Below the pieces are notes generated by a model that saw nothing but the letters and a program-made list of their open reading frames with translations, was not told where the DNA came from and did no database searches. A DNA stretch of 64,000 nt, taken from positions 620,001-684,000 of the forward strand of contig NZ_AJTZ01000005.1 of NCBI RefSeq assembly GCF_000286075.1, read 5' to 3'. Shown piece after piece: positions 35,131-45,437 of this stretch (position 1 is the first letter of the stretch; each line of letters opens with the position of its first letter). The DNA is from Streptococcus ratti FA-1 = DSM 20564 (GTDB lineage: Bacteria > Bacillota > Bacilli > Lactobacillales > Streptococcaceae). A program made the position numbers and the translations under genes.

Positions 35131-35177
35131 CACCCCAATTGTTAGATTTTTTATCTAACTTTTTAGGGTGCAGTACA
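35131..35177 (-). terminator. IS-end-like hairpin acting as terminator of the DUF1002 gene
   Basis: On the minus strand TGTACTGCACCC is followed by GTTAGAT-aaaaa-ATCTAAC, then GGGGTG and a T-run: CACCC/GGGGTG and GTTAGAT/ATCTAAC nest into one hairpin. It resembles two IS150-like ends joined with almost no interior and is related to the core at 22030-22085. Confidence 0.7.
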
Positions 35178-35213
35178 ATCTGCCTCGGTTTTCCAGTGTA
35201 TCTATATCTGCCA

Positions 35214-36173
35214 TTATGAAAAGAGACCAACAAGCCATTGCCAAATTCTGGCAAAGAATCCTTTGCCGGACTCAATCGCCTTACTAGCATCAAAATTTAC
35301 ATTGAGTCCTTTAAAAGTAGATTTAGCTTTAGAAACGATACTGTCTTTCAAAGAATTAAGTGTTGATTTAAAACCGTCATTGTGAATCACCTTACTTTTT
35401 GACAGATTGAAGGCAAAATTAACTATCAAGGTAATTTGATTTTCTGTCATTGAGGATTTCAGACTATAATTTTCCAATGTATCCTCTACAATTTTTTGAA
35501 CCTGATCTTTAGTCAGATTATCACCTGCATCTGCTACTGCCGATTTAATATCTGTCAAAGCAACATTGAGTTTGTCTGCATCGTAGCCTTTCTTGCCTTG
35601 ATTTTGTTCATTGATGTCAGAAAGGGCACTCAGCTCTTCTTGTGCTAAGTTCTTGCTTTCTTCAGAAACACTTGCTCCGTTTTCCTCAAGCGAGTAGTAA
35701 ATGCCTGCCAAAGCCGATTCCCCTGTGACTGCAATCGGTGCTGCAACCGTAATCTTAGCATGCTCAATGCCAAGTGTCACCGCAGCATTTCGATACATAT
35801 CCTGAGTAACCTTGGTAATGTTTTCCGGCGTCACAATCTTCACCTCAAGTGTATCTTTCTCGCCTAATTTTTGAATTCTAACTGATGAATACAGTTGCAG
35901 GCTGGAATCAGCTGCCACATTCATGATCTTAGCATAATTTTGACTATCAAGCGTTTTAACATTAGTGTCTGTATCAGCCTTGTAACCCAGTAAATTCAAT
36001 GTTTGATTGCGCTGCTCCTCACTCAACGAATAACCCATGACGTAATCCGGCTGAACGTAAGCTTCATCAATCACTGCTTGAACAGAATCAGAACTGCTGG
36101 CCTTGACAGTTGTCAGACCCAGCAAGGAAGCAATTAAAATCCCGCCGCATATCATTATTTTTCGTAACATCAT
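35214..36173 (-). CDS. DUF1002-family exported protein
   Basis: The 319-residue protein has a signal peptide (MMLRKIMICGGILIASLLGL, likely cleaved after VKA) and the DUF1002 features VMGYSLSEEQRNQTLNLLGY and VTVAAPIAVTG-like segment (ITVAAPIAVTGESALAGIY), with helices to the end. The very C-terminus (FFARIWQWLVGLF) is amphipathic-hydrophobic and could touch the membrane. Family members are widespread in Firmicutes and have no firm function. Monocistronic, ended by the IS-end-like hairpin. Confidence 0.88.
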   Translation of the reverse strand: MMLRKIMICGGILIASLLGLTTVKASSSDSVQAVIDEAYVQPDYVMGYSLSEEQRNQTLNLLGYKADTDTNVKTLDSQNYAKIMNVAADSSLQLYSSVRIQKLGEKDTLEVKIVTPENITKVTQDMYRNAAVTLGIEHAKITVAAPIAVTGESALAGIYYSLEENGASVSEESKNLAQEELSALSDINEQNQGKKGYDADKLNVALTDIKSAVADAGDNLTKDQVQKIVEDTLENYSLKSSMTENQITLIVNFAFNLSKSKVIHNDGFKSTLNSLKDSIVSKAKSTFKGLNVNFDASKAIESGKGFFARIWQWLVGLFS

Positions 36174-36269
36174 AAAATATTCCTTTCTTATATCTAAATT
36201 TTTCCCTGATGATTCATTATAGCATTAGAAAGGTTATTCTCAAATTAAAAACCAGATGTCCCTATATTT

Positions 36270-36674
36270 TTATTCGTGCAGTTCCAAGGGAAGACCATCT
36301 GGATCAAAAAAGAAAGTCATTTTTTGACCGGTATAATCATCATAACGTAATTCTTCGACCTTTATCTCCAAATCTATCAGTTCCTTCCTGACTTTTTCAA
36401 CATCTTTGACGCGAAAAGCCAAGTGCCGCAGTCCGCAAGCTTCCCTCGGCCAGCTAACACGTTCTGGCGGAGCGCTGTAATTAGTATTTGTTATTTTATT
36501 TCCAAAAATTTCCAACTCTACATCGCCGCATTTTAAATCAAGTTTGTAATCCTGCCTCTGCGGTCTGTAATTCTCACGGATTACTTCAAAACCTAGCTTA
36601 TTAACATAAAAATCATAAGACTTTTCATAATCTGAAACAATAAAAGCCACATGATGAATTGCATTTAATTTCAT
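36270..36674 (-). CDS. VOC family protein, glyoxalase I-like (GloA2 type)
   Basis: A 134-residue single-domain protein beginning MKLNAIHHVAFIVSDYEKSY, with CGLRHLAFRVKDVEKV and a final FFDPDGLPLELHE. The His near the N-terminus, the internal Glu (LEIFG) and HLAFRV and ELHE match the metal ligands of glyoxalase-fold enzymes. The SMU-type homologue is often labelled a lactoylglutathione lyase family protein; streptococcal substrate not known. A hairpin separates it from srtA. Confidence 0.88.
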   Translation of the reverse strand: MKLNAIHHVAFIVSDYEKSYDFYVNKLGFEVIRENYRPQRQDYKLDLKCGDVELEIFGNKITNTNYSAPPERVSWPREACGLRHLAFRVKDVEKVRKELIDLEIKVEELRYDDYTGQKMTFFFDPDGLPLELHE

Positions 36675-36707
36675 TATCTTACTCTTTCTAAATGATTCGA
36701 TAGTTTA

Positions 36708-36734
36708 AGTAAAAAAACTCGCTTTTGCGAGTTT
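36708..36734 (-). terminator. Terminator of the gyrA-srtA unit
   Basis: On the minus strand AAACTCGC and GCGAGTTT form an 8-bp stem with a 4-nt loop, followed by TTTTTAC. It lies right after the srtA stop. Confidence 0.85.
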
Positions 36735-36739
36735 CTAAA

Positions 36740-37480
36740 CTACAGTGATATTTGATTATAAGACTGACGAAAGGCTTTTTTGACTTTCTTAGGTGCTTTT
36801 TTAAAATCAACTTCTCCTTCGTAGCTGCCATGAACAATTGTTCTGGCTGTCGCTCCGGCATCTGTACAGGTTACCAGAGTAATTTCTGTCTGCCCTGGTC
36901 TATCATCTATCACCTCAACATGCTCAGGACTAACTGTTTTGACCTCATTGATAACATAGGTGTAGATTTTGTTTTTATCCGTCAGATAAATTGCCATTCC
37001 CTTTTGTGCACGTTCTAACGGTGAAAACAGCATCTGAGAAGAGCCTGTCATCCCAAAAACATGGTGACTAGCTAGGGCATAATTATTTTGCCCCATGGCC
37101 TGATTCTCTTTCATTGTGCCGGCACCATAAGTCAGTCCGACATTATCTAAGCCTTTAAAAATCGGCAGATTAATCTTCAAATCTGGAATCGCAATACCGC
37201 CTATAACCGGCAGTTTCTGCGCTGCCATTTGCGCTGCTAAAACCGACTCGGTGCTGATTGATTTAACTTTTTTAAAATCAAAGGAAGAATCGGCGTTTTT
37301 ATTTTTTTGGATATCTTCCTTGCTCACCTTGCTGACCTGATATTTATTCGTATTCCAAGCAATCAGGCTGTTTCTGATTGGGGTATTAAAGATTAATGCC
37401 AGACCAATCAAAAGCAAGAGAAGAAAGAAAAAGGTGCGAAGGAAATGTCGCCTTTTTCTCGGTTTTCTCTTATTATTCAT
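36740..37480 (-). CDS. srtA: Class A sortase (housekeeping)
   Basis: It is a membrane transpeptidase that cuts LPXTG proteins and links them to cell-wall lipid II. The 246-residue protein has a basic N-terminus with one transmembrane helix (about 12-32), the catalytic His in ALASHHVFG, the catalytic Cys in TLVTCTD and the Arg in ARTIVHGSY. The frame extends to 37507 inside gyrA, but the ATG at 37480 gives 246 residues, the length I recall for S. mutans SrtA, and starts 7 nt after the gyrA stop. gyrA-srtA adjacency is conserved in streptococci. Confidence 0.95.
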   Translation of the reverse strand: MNNKRKPRKRRHFLRTFFFLLLLLIGLALIFNTPIRNSLIAWNTNKYQVSKVSKEDIQKNKNADSSFDFKKVKSISTESVLAAQMAAQKLPVIGGIAIPDLKINLPIFKGLDNVGLTYGAGTMKENQAMGQNNYALASHHVFGMTGSSQMLFSPLERAQKGMAIYLTDKNKIYTYVINEVKTVSPEHVEVIDDRPGQTEITLVTCTDAGATARTIVHGSYEGEVDFKKAPKKVKKAFRQSYNQISL

Positions 37481-37487
37481 TGACTTT

Positions 37488-39950
37488 CTACTCATTTTCA
37501 TCACCATCAGAAGCTACCTCTTCCACTGCTTCTGGTTTTACAAGTGCAAAAGTGACAATTTTTGCCTGCTTGTCTAGACGCATGACCTTGACACCCATGG
37601 CTGAGCGGCCTGTCTGGGATATATTGGCAACACTTGTACGAATAATCACACCTGTATCCGTAATAACCATGATATCCTCATCGCCATTAACAGTCACTAA
37701 GCCCGCAAGAGGACCGTTTTTAGAAGTGATATTGGCAGTTTTTATCCCCTTACCGCCGCGGCCCTTGGTTGGATACTGATTTGCAGGGGTTTGCTTGCCA
37801 TATCCTTTTTCAGTAATGGTTAAGACATCCTGATTGTCAACAATATGGGCAGCACCGATAACAAGATCTTGCTCACGCAGATTAACTCCCTTAACACCAG
37901 TTGCTGAACGTCCCATATTGCGAACAGCAGTCTCATTGAAACGAACGGAATAGCCTTGGCGTGTTCCGATAATAATATCGTTTGAACCATCTGTTAAAAG
38001 CACATTGATAAGTTCATCACCATCGCGAAGGTTCAGAGCCTTGAGTCCATTTTGGCGAATATTGCCAAAGGCAGAAACGCTGGTGCGTTTGACAAGTCCC
38101 TGTCTGGTTGTGAAAAAGAGGTACTTATCGTGGAAATCATCGGCATTGACATTGATAATCGTCTGAATCGTCTCTCCCTCATCCAGTTTCAATAAGTTCA
38201 CAACCGGCAGCCCTTTAGCAGTCCGGCCGTATTCAGGAATTTCATAGCCTTTCAGGCGGTAAACTCTGCCTTGATTTGTGAAGAAAAGCATAGAATCGTG
38301 GGTGCTAGTTGAAACCAGTTCACGGACAAAATCATCATCATTAACTCCAGTTCCCTGAACACCGCGGCCTCCGCGTTTTTGAGCACGGAACTCATCTTGT
38401 CCCAGACGCTTGATGTAACCCTTATTAGACAAGGTAATCAAAACATCTTCTTCTTCGATTAAGTCTTCATCTTCAAGTGACAAGACTTCACCGACCATGA
38501 GTTCTGTCCGGCGTTCATCAGCAAATTTACGTTTGATTTCTTCAAGTTCATCTTTGATAATAGCGACGACGCGTTCAGGCTTAGCTAAGATATCTGCCAA
38601 ATCAGCAATCAAAGCCAGCAATTCGTTGTATTCAGACTGGATTTTGTCTCTTTCCAAACCAGTCAGGCGGCGCAGACGCATATCAAGAATTGCCTGACTT
38701 TGCCGTTCTGATAAATCAAAGCGGCCCATCAATTCTGCCTGCGCGATGGTATCAGTCTCACTGCTACGGATAATCTGAATAACTTCATCCAGATGATCAA
38801 GGGCAATCAGTAAGCCTTCCAAAATATGCGCGCGGCTCTCAGCTTTGGCTTTGTCAAATTCAGTCCGTCTGACAATAACTTCTTTTTGGTGAGCAATATA
38901 GTTATCTAAAATCTGTCTCAAGGACAAAATCTTTGGCACACCATTTTCAATGGCCAGCATGTTAAAACTAAAGTTTGTCTGCAAGCTTGTCAGTTTAAAC
39001 AGATTGTTTAAAATAACGCTGGCGCTGGCATCCCGGCGAACTTCAATAATGAAGCGGACACCTTCGCGGCTCGATTCATCACGAACAGCGGTAATGCCTT
39101 CAACACGCTTTTCCTGTGCCAGGCGGACGATATGTTCATGCACCTTAGTCTTATTGACCATATAAGGAAACTCAGTGACAACAATCCGCTCACGGCCCGA
39201 TTTTGTTTGCTCAATCTCAGTACGAGCACGTAAAACAATAGAACCTTTTCCTGTGTCATAGGCCCGATGTATGCCTGATTTTCCCATAACAAGAGCTCCT
39301 GTTGGAAAATCAGGTCCAGGTAAAACTTCCATAAGATCGCGTGTTGTCACATCGGGATTATCCATAACTAATTTGACAGCATCAATAGTCTCTCCCAAAT
39401 TATGCGGCGGAATATTGGTTGCCATACCAACAGCAATACCAGTCGCCCCATTGACCAAGAGATTTGGAAAACGCGACGGCAGAACCAAAGGTTCACGCTC
39501 ACTGCCATCATAGTTATCTGCAAAATCGACCGTGTTTTTATTGATGTCACGCAGCATTTCCAGAGCAATTTTGCTCATACGCGCTTCTGTATAACGCTGA
39601 GCTGCTGCACCATCTCCATCCATAGAACCAAAGTTACCATGACCATCGACCAACATATGACGATAGGACCACCACTGTGCCATCCGAACCATGGCCTCAT
39701 AGATAGATGAGTCCCCATGTGGATGGTATTTACCCATGACATCACCTGTAATACGTGCTGATTTTTTATGTGGCTTATCAGGGGTAACTCCCAATTCATT
39801 CATCCCGTATAAAATACGGCGATGAACTGGTTTAAGTCCATCACGAACATCTGGCAGGGCACGAGAAACAATAACACTCATAGCATAGTCAATAAAACTC
39901 GTTTTCATTTCACTCGTTAAATTAACATCTACTAAATTTCTATCTTGCAT
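37488..39950 (-). CDS. gyrA: DNA gyrase subunit A
   Basis: The 820-residue subunit breaks and rejoins DNA during supercoiling. It begins [19 protein letters not shown], has the catalytic Tyr120 in [10 protein letters not shown] and the six-bladed C-terminal beta-pinwheel repeats with the GyrA-box QKRGGRG. The quinolone-resistance positions Ser81 and Glu85 (GDSSIYE) are wild type. An ATG five codons upstream (39965) is possible, but GGAG stands 9 nt before 39950 and homologues start there. It is transcribed away from ldh, with srtA downstream. Confidence 0.97.
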   Translation of the reverse strand: MQDRNLVDVNLTSEMKTSFIDYAMSVIVSRALPDVRDGLKPVHRRILYGMNELGVTPDKPHKKSARITGDVMGKYHPHGDSSIYEAMVRMAQWWSYRHMLVDGHGNFGSMDGDGAAAQRYTEARMSKIALEMLRDINKNTVDFADNYDGSEREPLVLPSRFPNLLVNGATGIAVGMATNIPPHNLGETIDAVKLVMDNPDVTTRDLMEVLPGPDFPTGALVMGKSGIHRAYDTGKGSIVLRARTEIEQTKSGRERIVVTEFPYMVNKTKVHEHIVRLAQEKRVEGITAVRDESSREGVRFIIEVRRDASASVILNNLFKLTSLQTNFSFNMLAIENGVPKILSLRQILDNYIAHQKEVIVRRTEFDKAKAESRAHILEGLLIALDHLDEVIQIIRSSETDTIAQAELMGRFDLSERQSQAILDMRLRRLTGLERDKIQSEYNELLALIADLADILAKPERVVAIIKDELEEIKRKFADERRTELMVGEVLSLEDEDLIEEEDVLITLSNKGYIKRLGQDEFRAQKRGGRGVQGTGVNDDDFVRELVSTSTHDSMLFFTNQGRVYRLKGYEIPEYGRTAKGLPVVNLLKLDEGETIQTIINVNADDFHDKYLFFTTRQGLVKRTSVSAFGNIRQNGLKALNLRDGDELINVLLTDGSNDIIIGTRQGYSVRFNETAVRNMGRSATGVKGVNLREQDLVIGAAHIVDNQDVLTITEKGYGKQTPANQYPTKGRGGKGIKTANITSKNGPLAGLVTVNGDEDIMVITDTGVIIRTSVANISQTGRSAMGVKVMRLDKQAKIVTFALVKPEAVEEVASDGDENE

Positions 39951-39987
39951 TAAAAAATGCTCCATTTCTAGTCTAAAACTCCTTTAT

Positions 39988-39996
39988 ATTATATCA
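39988..39996 (-). promoter_or_regulatory. Extended -10 promoter of gyrA
   Basis: The minus strand reads TGATATAAT, 38 nt before the gyrA start, with AAAGGAG between. Confidence 0.6.
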
Positions 39997-40056
39997 CAAA
40001 AAATGCTCTTTTTCAGCTATTCTACTATAGTTTTCCTTTAACAGAGGAAAATACTA

Positions 40057-40085
40057 GTGACTTTTTTAACAAAAAGTGTTAGAAT
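40057..40085 (+). promoter_or_regulatory. Candidate ldh promoter
   Basis: GTGACT, 17 nt, TAGAAT. A second AT-rich candidate (GTATAAAAT, 40092-40100) lies 10 nt downstream, so the used -10 is uncertain. Confidence 0.4.
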
Positions 40086-40132
40086 AAATTCGTATAAAAT
40101 ATACACTTAATAAATTATAAGGAGATGTTTAG

Positions 40133-41125
<993 letters not shown>

Positions 41126-41138
41126 ACACTCTGTTATA

Positions 41139-41183
41139 CCTATAAAAAAATGAAGCTGATATTCAGCTTCATTTTTTTATAGG
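41139..41183 (+). terminator. Terminator of ldh
   Basis: CCTATAAAAAAATGAAGCTGA and its full complement flank a 3-nt loop: a 21-bp perfect stem whose core TGAAGCTGA/TCAGCTTCA is followed by T7. Functional in both directions. Confidence 0.92.
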
Positions 41184-41435
41184 CAAAAACGGGACAGGCA
41201 TGGTTGCTCCGCTGTCACCTGCAAAATAACCATAAGATTATGTATAAAAATGCTAATATAATCAGCCTTGCTGTTCTTTCACATCTTAGCTAAAGAAAAA
41301 CTTAGTGTTCCCAGTTCTGTCAGCAATATTTATTGATGCTGCGCCGTCGGCTGCAACAGTAATATGCCCTGAAAAGAAAACACTAAGCGTACAGTTCTTT
41401 TACTTTAAACAATATAAATGCTTTTCTCCAATATA
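41184..41435. other. Intergenic region with a short protein-like frame and a spaced inverted repeat
   Basis: No intact gene was seen. On the minus strand about 35 codons ending at 41286 read like a protein end (GHITVAADGAASINIADRTG), but no start codon or ribosome site fits; a decayed 3' gene fragment is possible. CTTAGTGTT (41301-41309) and AACACTAAG (41379-41387) are exact complements 69 nt apart within it. Confidence 0.35.
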
Positions 41436-42572
41436 CTAATGACTGTAGTAAGTTTTGCTGACAACCGTCCAATCAATGCCGGCACCATCTGATGATTTTT
41501 CTAATTCGCCCTTTGCATTGATACGGTAGCGGGCAACAGCTGGACTGACATTAGGATCTGCTCCTGCTTTTTTCATGGCATCCGTATCATGGTTTTCTCT
41601 GACAACAGCATAAACTAAACCATCTGTCTCTGCTTTCCAGCTTTCAATGATATAATCATCTTTTGTGAAACGATTATCATTGAGGCTATCCAGATAATGA
41701 GCAATAACCCAATCTTCAACTTGCTGGGTTGTTAGGTTTTTAGTATCTACTTGAGGATCTTCATTCTTATTAGACTTAGAACTTTGCTGTGAGGAGGCAC
41801 CCTTTGTCAGCCGATAATCAGAATCAGTTTTTAAAGGTTTAGAATAATCAAATTCTGCATTGCTGCGTGTCTGCCAAACGAGAGGTATAATATAATCCTC
41901 TCCAATATAAATGCCGTAAGCATATTTGACATCTACTCCTCCAAGCTGAGCACCTGGGACTAAAGCCGTTACTTCTGAGCCTTGAGCAAGATGGTAGAGA
42001 TATGTGTTGTTTCCGACCTTCTCAAGACTGCTAACCTGACTGGTGTAACTGTTTGAATCTATTAATGTTTTAACAGTCCCATCCTCTGTAAAGGTCATTT
42101 TCACGTCACTTTGCATGTGGCTGATATAACCGGACCAAGTATCAAGCAAAGACTGAGGAAAAACAGCAGTATCCTTTTCATTACGGTCTTCTCTGCTGGA
42201 TCTAGTTGTACTTGTTTTTGAACGTTTGCTTTCCTTAGCTTCTGTGCTTGCAGCAGAACGATGGCTTTCTTGTGAAGGGAGGGCAGTAGATGTTGAGCTA
42301 TCCTTCAAAAACAAAAAGACTAAAACAATGATAATAACACCGATAGCAGCTGCTGCTGCCAAAAGATAGTTTAAAAAGCGTTTTTTCTGAAGCAAAGTTT
42401 TATAAGATCTTTCATATTCCTGCAGTAAAAGCAGAATTTCTTTCCTCAGTTTTGGATCGTTTTCCTGTTCTAAAGCAGTCTTAAGCCGATCAATTTTATT
42501 TTTGAGAACTTCTTCCTGCGTCTGTTTTTTTCTTGTTTGCAGTTTGTCATTTTTCAGTTGCTGTCCAGCCAT
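41436..42572 (-). CDS. Membrane-anchored protein of unknown function
   Basis: I do not recognise the family with confidence. The 378-residue protein begins with a charged coiled-coil-like segment (about 1-60, KNKIDRLKTALEQENDPKLR), one transmembrane helix (about 65-88, YLLAAAAAIGVIIIVLVFLF), a Ser/Thr/Lys/Arg-rich linker (about 90-130), and an extracytoplasmic part with two regions: about 140-255, and a C-terminal domain (about 275-378) with NLTTQQVEDWVIAHYLDSLN. The start at 42572 is chosen over 42692 because AAAGGAG lies 9 nt upstream. Located between ldh and nox. Confidence 0.8.
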   Translation of the reverse strand: MAGQQLKNDKLQTRKKQTQEEVLKNKIDRLKTALEQENDPKLRKEILLLLQEYERSYKTLLQKKRFLNYLLAAAAAIGVIIIVLVFLFLKDSSTSTALPSQESHRSAASTEAKESKRSKTSTTRSSREDRNEKDTAVFPQSLLDTWSGYISHMQSDVKMTFTEDGTVKTLIDSNSYTSQVSSLEKVGNNTYLYHLAQGSEVTALVPGAQLGGVDVKYAYGIYIGEDYIIPLVWQTRSNAEFDYSKPLKTDSDYRLTKGASSQQSSKSNKNEDPQVDTKNLTTQQVEDWVIAHYLDSLNDNRFTKDDYIIESWKAETDGLVYAVVRENHDTDAMKKAGADPNVSPAVARYRINAKGELEKSSDGAGIDWTVVSKTYYSH

Positions 42573-42597
42573 ATCAAAAATCTCCTTTACACCTTTT

Positions 42598-42626
42598 ATT
42601 ATATAATATTCGCTCTTAAGCAGCAA
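42598..42626 (-). promoter_or_regulatory. Candidate promoter of the membrane-anchored protein gene
   Basis: On the minus strand TTGCTG, 17 nt, then a perfect TATAAT, 25 nt before the start codon. Confidence 0.55.
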
Positions 42627-42974
42627 TGGTCTGCAATAGAAAAAATTTCCGGCAAATAAAAAGGAGGTGCTTTTCTTTATCAAATCCAGCAAAAAAGAGC
42701 TTAGAACAAAAGTGTTCCAGCTCTAAAATTAGTATTGGACGATAATATGGCGCAGCAAGTGCAAGTAAGACTGACTGCCATAGCCCTTTTAATCTTACTC
42801 CTGCACAGATCATTAGATGTTTTTTGATACTTGCTGCGCAAGTTCTATGTTCTAAACCTCAAACTTTTCAGCCTATGAGCAATCAGCTGCTGCTGAGCGG
42901 ACATCAACCCTAATCAACTGTGCAAAGGCAAAAGCACAAAATTAATTCCAGCCAAATACGGATGGGAGCTAGGC
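42627..42974. other. Intergenic region with nested inverted repeats
   Basis: No gene was seen; a 65-codon minus-strand frame has no ribosome site. GCGCAGCAAGT (42750-42760) and ACTTGCTGCGC (42829-42839) are perfect complements, and inside them AGTAAGA (42764-42770) and TCTTACT (42793-42799) are as well. This could fold as a structured RNA of about 90 nt or be a decayed element. Confidence 0.4.
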
Positions 42975-44348
42975 TCATTTAGCATTAAGCGCTGCCTTTG
43001 TGATGTAGTTATACGGCTGATTGAAATGAGGAAGGAAGAAGAAATCTAAGAGAGCCAATCGATCAATAGTAACCTTCTCCTGAATAGCCAGTGAAAACAT
43101 GTGAATTCCCATTGACATATCCTCTTTGGATGCCATTTGTGCACCGAGAATAAGGCGGCTATCCTTATCATAGACAATCTTAAGAGTAACTGGATAGTTA
43201 TCGTGCTCAATGAAGCTTGCTTTTTGAGAATCTGTCAATTCGGTTACTTCGGGATTGTAACCAAACCGTTTAGCCTTTTCAGCTGTCAATCCAGTTGATA
43301 CCATGTTAAGTCCAAAAATCGAAATACCATTTGAACCTTGTACGCCGAGAGATTCCAATTCATGACCGGCTGCATTGTGACCAGCTACAATCCCCGAACG
43401 CAGAGCATTTGATGCCAAAGCGATATAGTTGGTATCGTTGATTGCATTATCATAAACAGTAGCACAATCACCAACAGCATAGACATCTGGAAGGCTTGTT
43501 TCCTGCTTTTTATTAACGAGGAAGGCACCGTTGCGGAAAGTTTCCAGCTTGCCAGCTCCAAGTGCAGTATTGGGGCGGAAACCTACAGCTAAGATAACCA
43601 TATCGACATCGCGGCTCGCTTTATCCGTTACAATACGCTCAACCTTGCCATCGCCTTCAATCGCCTTAACTGTTTCTCCAAAAGCCAATTGAATGCCATG
43701 ATCTTCTAGGTTCTGACTCATCATATCTGAAAGGTCACGGTCATAATAACCAGCCAAACAGGTATCAACAACATCAATTAAAGTCACTTCTTTACCAAGA
43801 CGTTTGAAAGCTTCAGCTAGTTCTACACCAATATAGCCGGCACCTACAACAGCAACACGGTTGAGATTTTTACTCTTGTCCTGCAATTTATTAATGACAT
43901 CTTCAGCATTTTGATAGAGTTTAACAAATTGCAGATTTTCAAGCGTAGCTTCAAATTCGCGGCTGCCTTCTTTTATTGATGCTCCTTCAATAGGCGGCAA
44001 AATTGGTGTTGAGCCAGTTGCTAAGATGAGTTTATCATAGTTTTCTACATGCTCCTGACCATTGACCAAGGCAGTAACGGTCTTAGCGTCGTAATCTATA
44101 GCTGTTACTGGTGATTCCATGTAGACTTTTGCACCTTTTGATTCCAGCAGTTCTTTGTCTGCATAGAAAAGCCCCTGAGGCCCTGAAATTTGCTTGCCAA
44201 TCCAAAGAGCCATTCCGCATCCTAAGAAGGAAATGTTAGAATTTTGGTCGAAAACAACAACCTCATTTTCACTGCCGTAATTATCCAAAATGGTATTAAC
44301 ACTAGATGTACCTGCATGGTTTGCACCAACAACAACGATTTTACTCAT
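42975..44348 (-). CDS. nox: NADH oxidase, water-forming
   Basis: It uses FAD and a cysteine-sulfenic acid to reduce oxygen to water with NADH, providing oxygen tolerance and NAD+ recycling. The 457-residue protein has the FAD motif VGANHAGT, the redox Cys44 in [10 protein letters not shown], the NADH-binding [15 protein letters not shown] and the FAD-binding YAVGDCATV. Cys44 and the overall length fit the H2O-forming type. A promoter with a cre-like site lies upstream, and the gene appears monocistronic. Confidence 0.95.
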   Translation of the reverse strand: MSKIVVVGANHAGTSSVNTILDNYGSENEVVVFDQNSNISFLGCGMALWIGKQISGPQGLFYADKELLESKGAKVYMESPVTAIDYDAKTVTALVNGQEHVENYDKLILATGSTPILPPIEGASIKEGSREFEATLENLQFVKLYQNAEDVINKLQDKSKNLNRVAVVGAGYIGVELAEAFKRLGKEVTLIDVVDTCLAGYYDRDLSDMMSQNLEDHGIQLAFGETVKAIEGDGKVERIVTDKASRDVDMVILAVGFRPNTALGAGKLETFRNGAFLVNKKQETSLPDVYAVGDCATVYDNAINDTNYIALASNALRSGIVAGHNAAGHELESLGVQGSNGISIFGLNMVSTGLTAEKAKRFGYNPEVTELTDSQKASFIEHDNYPVTLKIVYDKDSRLILGAQMASKEDMSMGIHMFSLAIQEKVTIDRLALLDFFFLPHFNQPYNYITKAALNAK

Positions 44349-44392
44349 AAGTAAATCCTCTTTTCACTATAATCTAATTTAATTACCCTACC

Positions 44393-44421
44393 AGTATAAC
44401 ATGATGTTGAAACGCTTACAA
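44393..44421 (-). promoter_or_regulatory. nox promoter with cre-like site over the -35
   Basis: On the minus strand TTGTAA (44416-44421), 17 nt, TATACT (44393-44398), with TG one base before the -10. TTGAAACGCTTACA (44407-44420, plus strand) matches the cre consensus TGNAANCGNTNNCA except at the second position and covers most of the -35. Confidence 0.6.
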
Positions 44422-44479
44422 AGAATATGCTCACTTCTTCACTAAAAAACCACCCATCTGCATGAGTGGTTTAATCTTG

Positions 44480-45436
44480 TTATTTTGATTTAATGTAATT
44501 AACGCCATCTGCTTTAGGAGCAACTGCCTGTCCAAAGAAAACGGCTAATACCAAAATGGTTAATACATAAGGTGCAATTTGCAGATAGACCGTTGGAATC
44601 TTTGATAGGAAAGGCAATTGATTGCCTATAACTGCCAAACTTTGAGAAAGGCCGAAAAACAGACTTGACAGCATTGCCCCTATTGGATTCCACTTACCAA
44701 AAATCATGGCTGCCAGCGCAATGAAACCTGGCCCTAAAATAGTTGTTCCTGCAAAATTAACCGAAATAGATTGAGCATAAATCGCTCCTCCTATTCCTCC
44801 TAAAAATCCAGAAATCATAACGCCCCAATAGCGCATCAGGTAAACATTGATTCCCAAAGTATCAGCAGCCTGAGGATGCTCACCGACTGAACGCAGGCGC
44901 AGGCCAAATCTTGTCTTAGTCAGGATAAACCAGGCAAAAACTGAAAAGAGAATGGCGATGTAGGCAACTAGGCTGGTTCCTTCAAAGAAAATTGGTCCGA
45001 TAAAAGGAATGTCAGACAAGATTGGAAAATCAAACTTTCCAAAAGACTGGTGAATATTATCTGTCTGCCCTTTATTATACATGGATTTAACAAAGAAAAC
45101 TGCTAAAGAAGGTGCCAAAAGATTAAGAACTGTTCCAGAGACGATATGATCTGCCCGAAAATTGATAGTGGCCACAGCATGAATCAAGGAAAACACCAGA
45201 CCGACCGCTCCACCGATCAGAGCTGCAATCCAGGGCGTTGCCCTGCCAAAAGACTCAGCAAACTCTAAATTAAAGACAATTCCAGCGAAGGCACCCATAA
45301 CCATGATCCCTTCAAGTCCTACGTTAACAACACCGGATCTTTCAGAGAAGACACCGCCTATACTAGTAAAGATGAGAGGCGTCGCATAAACCAGCATTGA
45401 TGATACTAAAAGAGCTAAAATACTTTCTAAACTCAT
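44480..45436 (-). CDS. rnsD: Ribonucleoside ABC transporter permease
   Basis: A 318-residue membrane protein of the BPD_transp_2 type with about eight helices and the coupling stretch RSVGEHPQAADTLGIN. With RnsC it forms the membrane channel of the nucleoside importer. In S. mutans the rnsBACD cluster was shown to take up ribonucleosides (recalled), and the gene order here is the same. It starts one nucleotide after the rnsC stop and is the last gene of the operon. Confidence 0.9.
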   Translation of the reverse strand: MSLESILALLVSSMLVYATPLIFTSIGGVFSERSGVVNVGLEGIMVMGAFAGIVFNLEFAESFGRATPWIAALIGGAVGLVFSLIHAVATINFRADHIVSGTVLNLLAPSLAVFFVKSMYNKGQTDNIHQSFGKFDFPILSDIPFIGPIFFEGTSLVAYIAILFSVFAWFILTKTRFGLRLRSVGEHPQAADTLGINVYLMRYWGVMISGFLGGIGGAIYAQSISVNFAGTTILGPGFIALAAMIFGKWNPIGAMLSSLFFGLSQSLAVIGNQLPFLSKIPTVYLQIAPYVLTILVLAVFFGQAVAPKADGVNYIKSK

Positions 45437-45437
45437 T

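Noticed and set aside
34946..35158. 70-codon plus-strand frame in the gap before the DUF1002 gene
   Set aside because: No ribosome binding site, no domain-like composition, and it runs into the IS-end-like hairpin.
39402..39710. 102-codon plus-strand frame inside gyrA
   Set aside because: It is antisense to a fully conserved part of gyrA, with no start signals; a shadow of strong codon bias.
42573..42692. 40-codon N-terminal extension of the protein at 41436-42572
   Set aside because: It would run through a good promoter and the AAAGGAG; the internal ATG at 42572 is well placed.
42616..42813. 65-codon minus-strand frame upstream of the membrane-anchored protein gene
   Set aside because: No ribosome site, overlaps the promoter of the downstream gene and covers the inverted repeats; looks like a chance frame.
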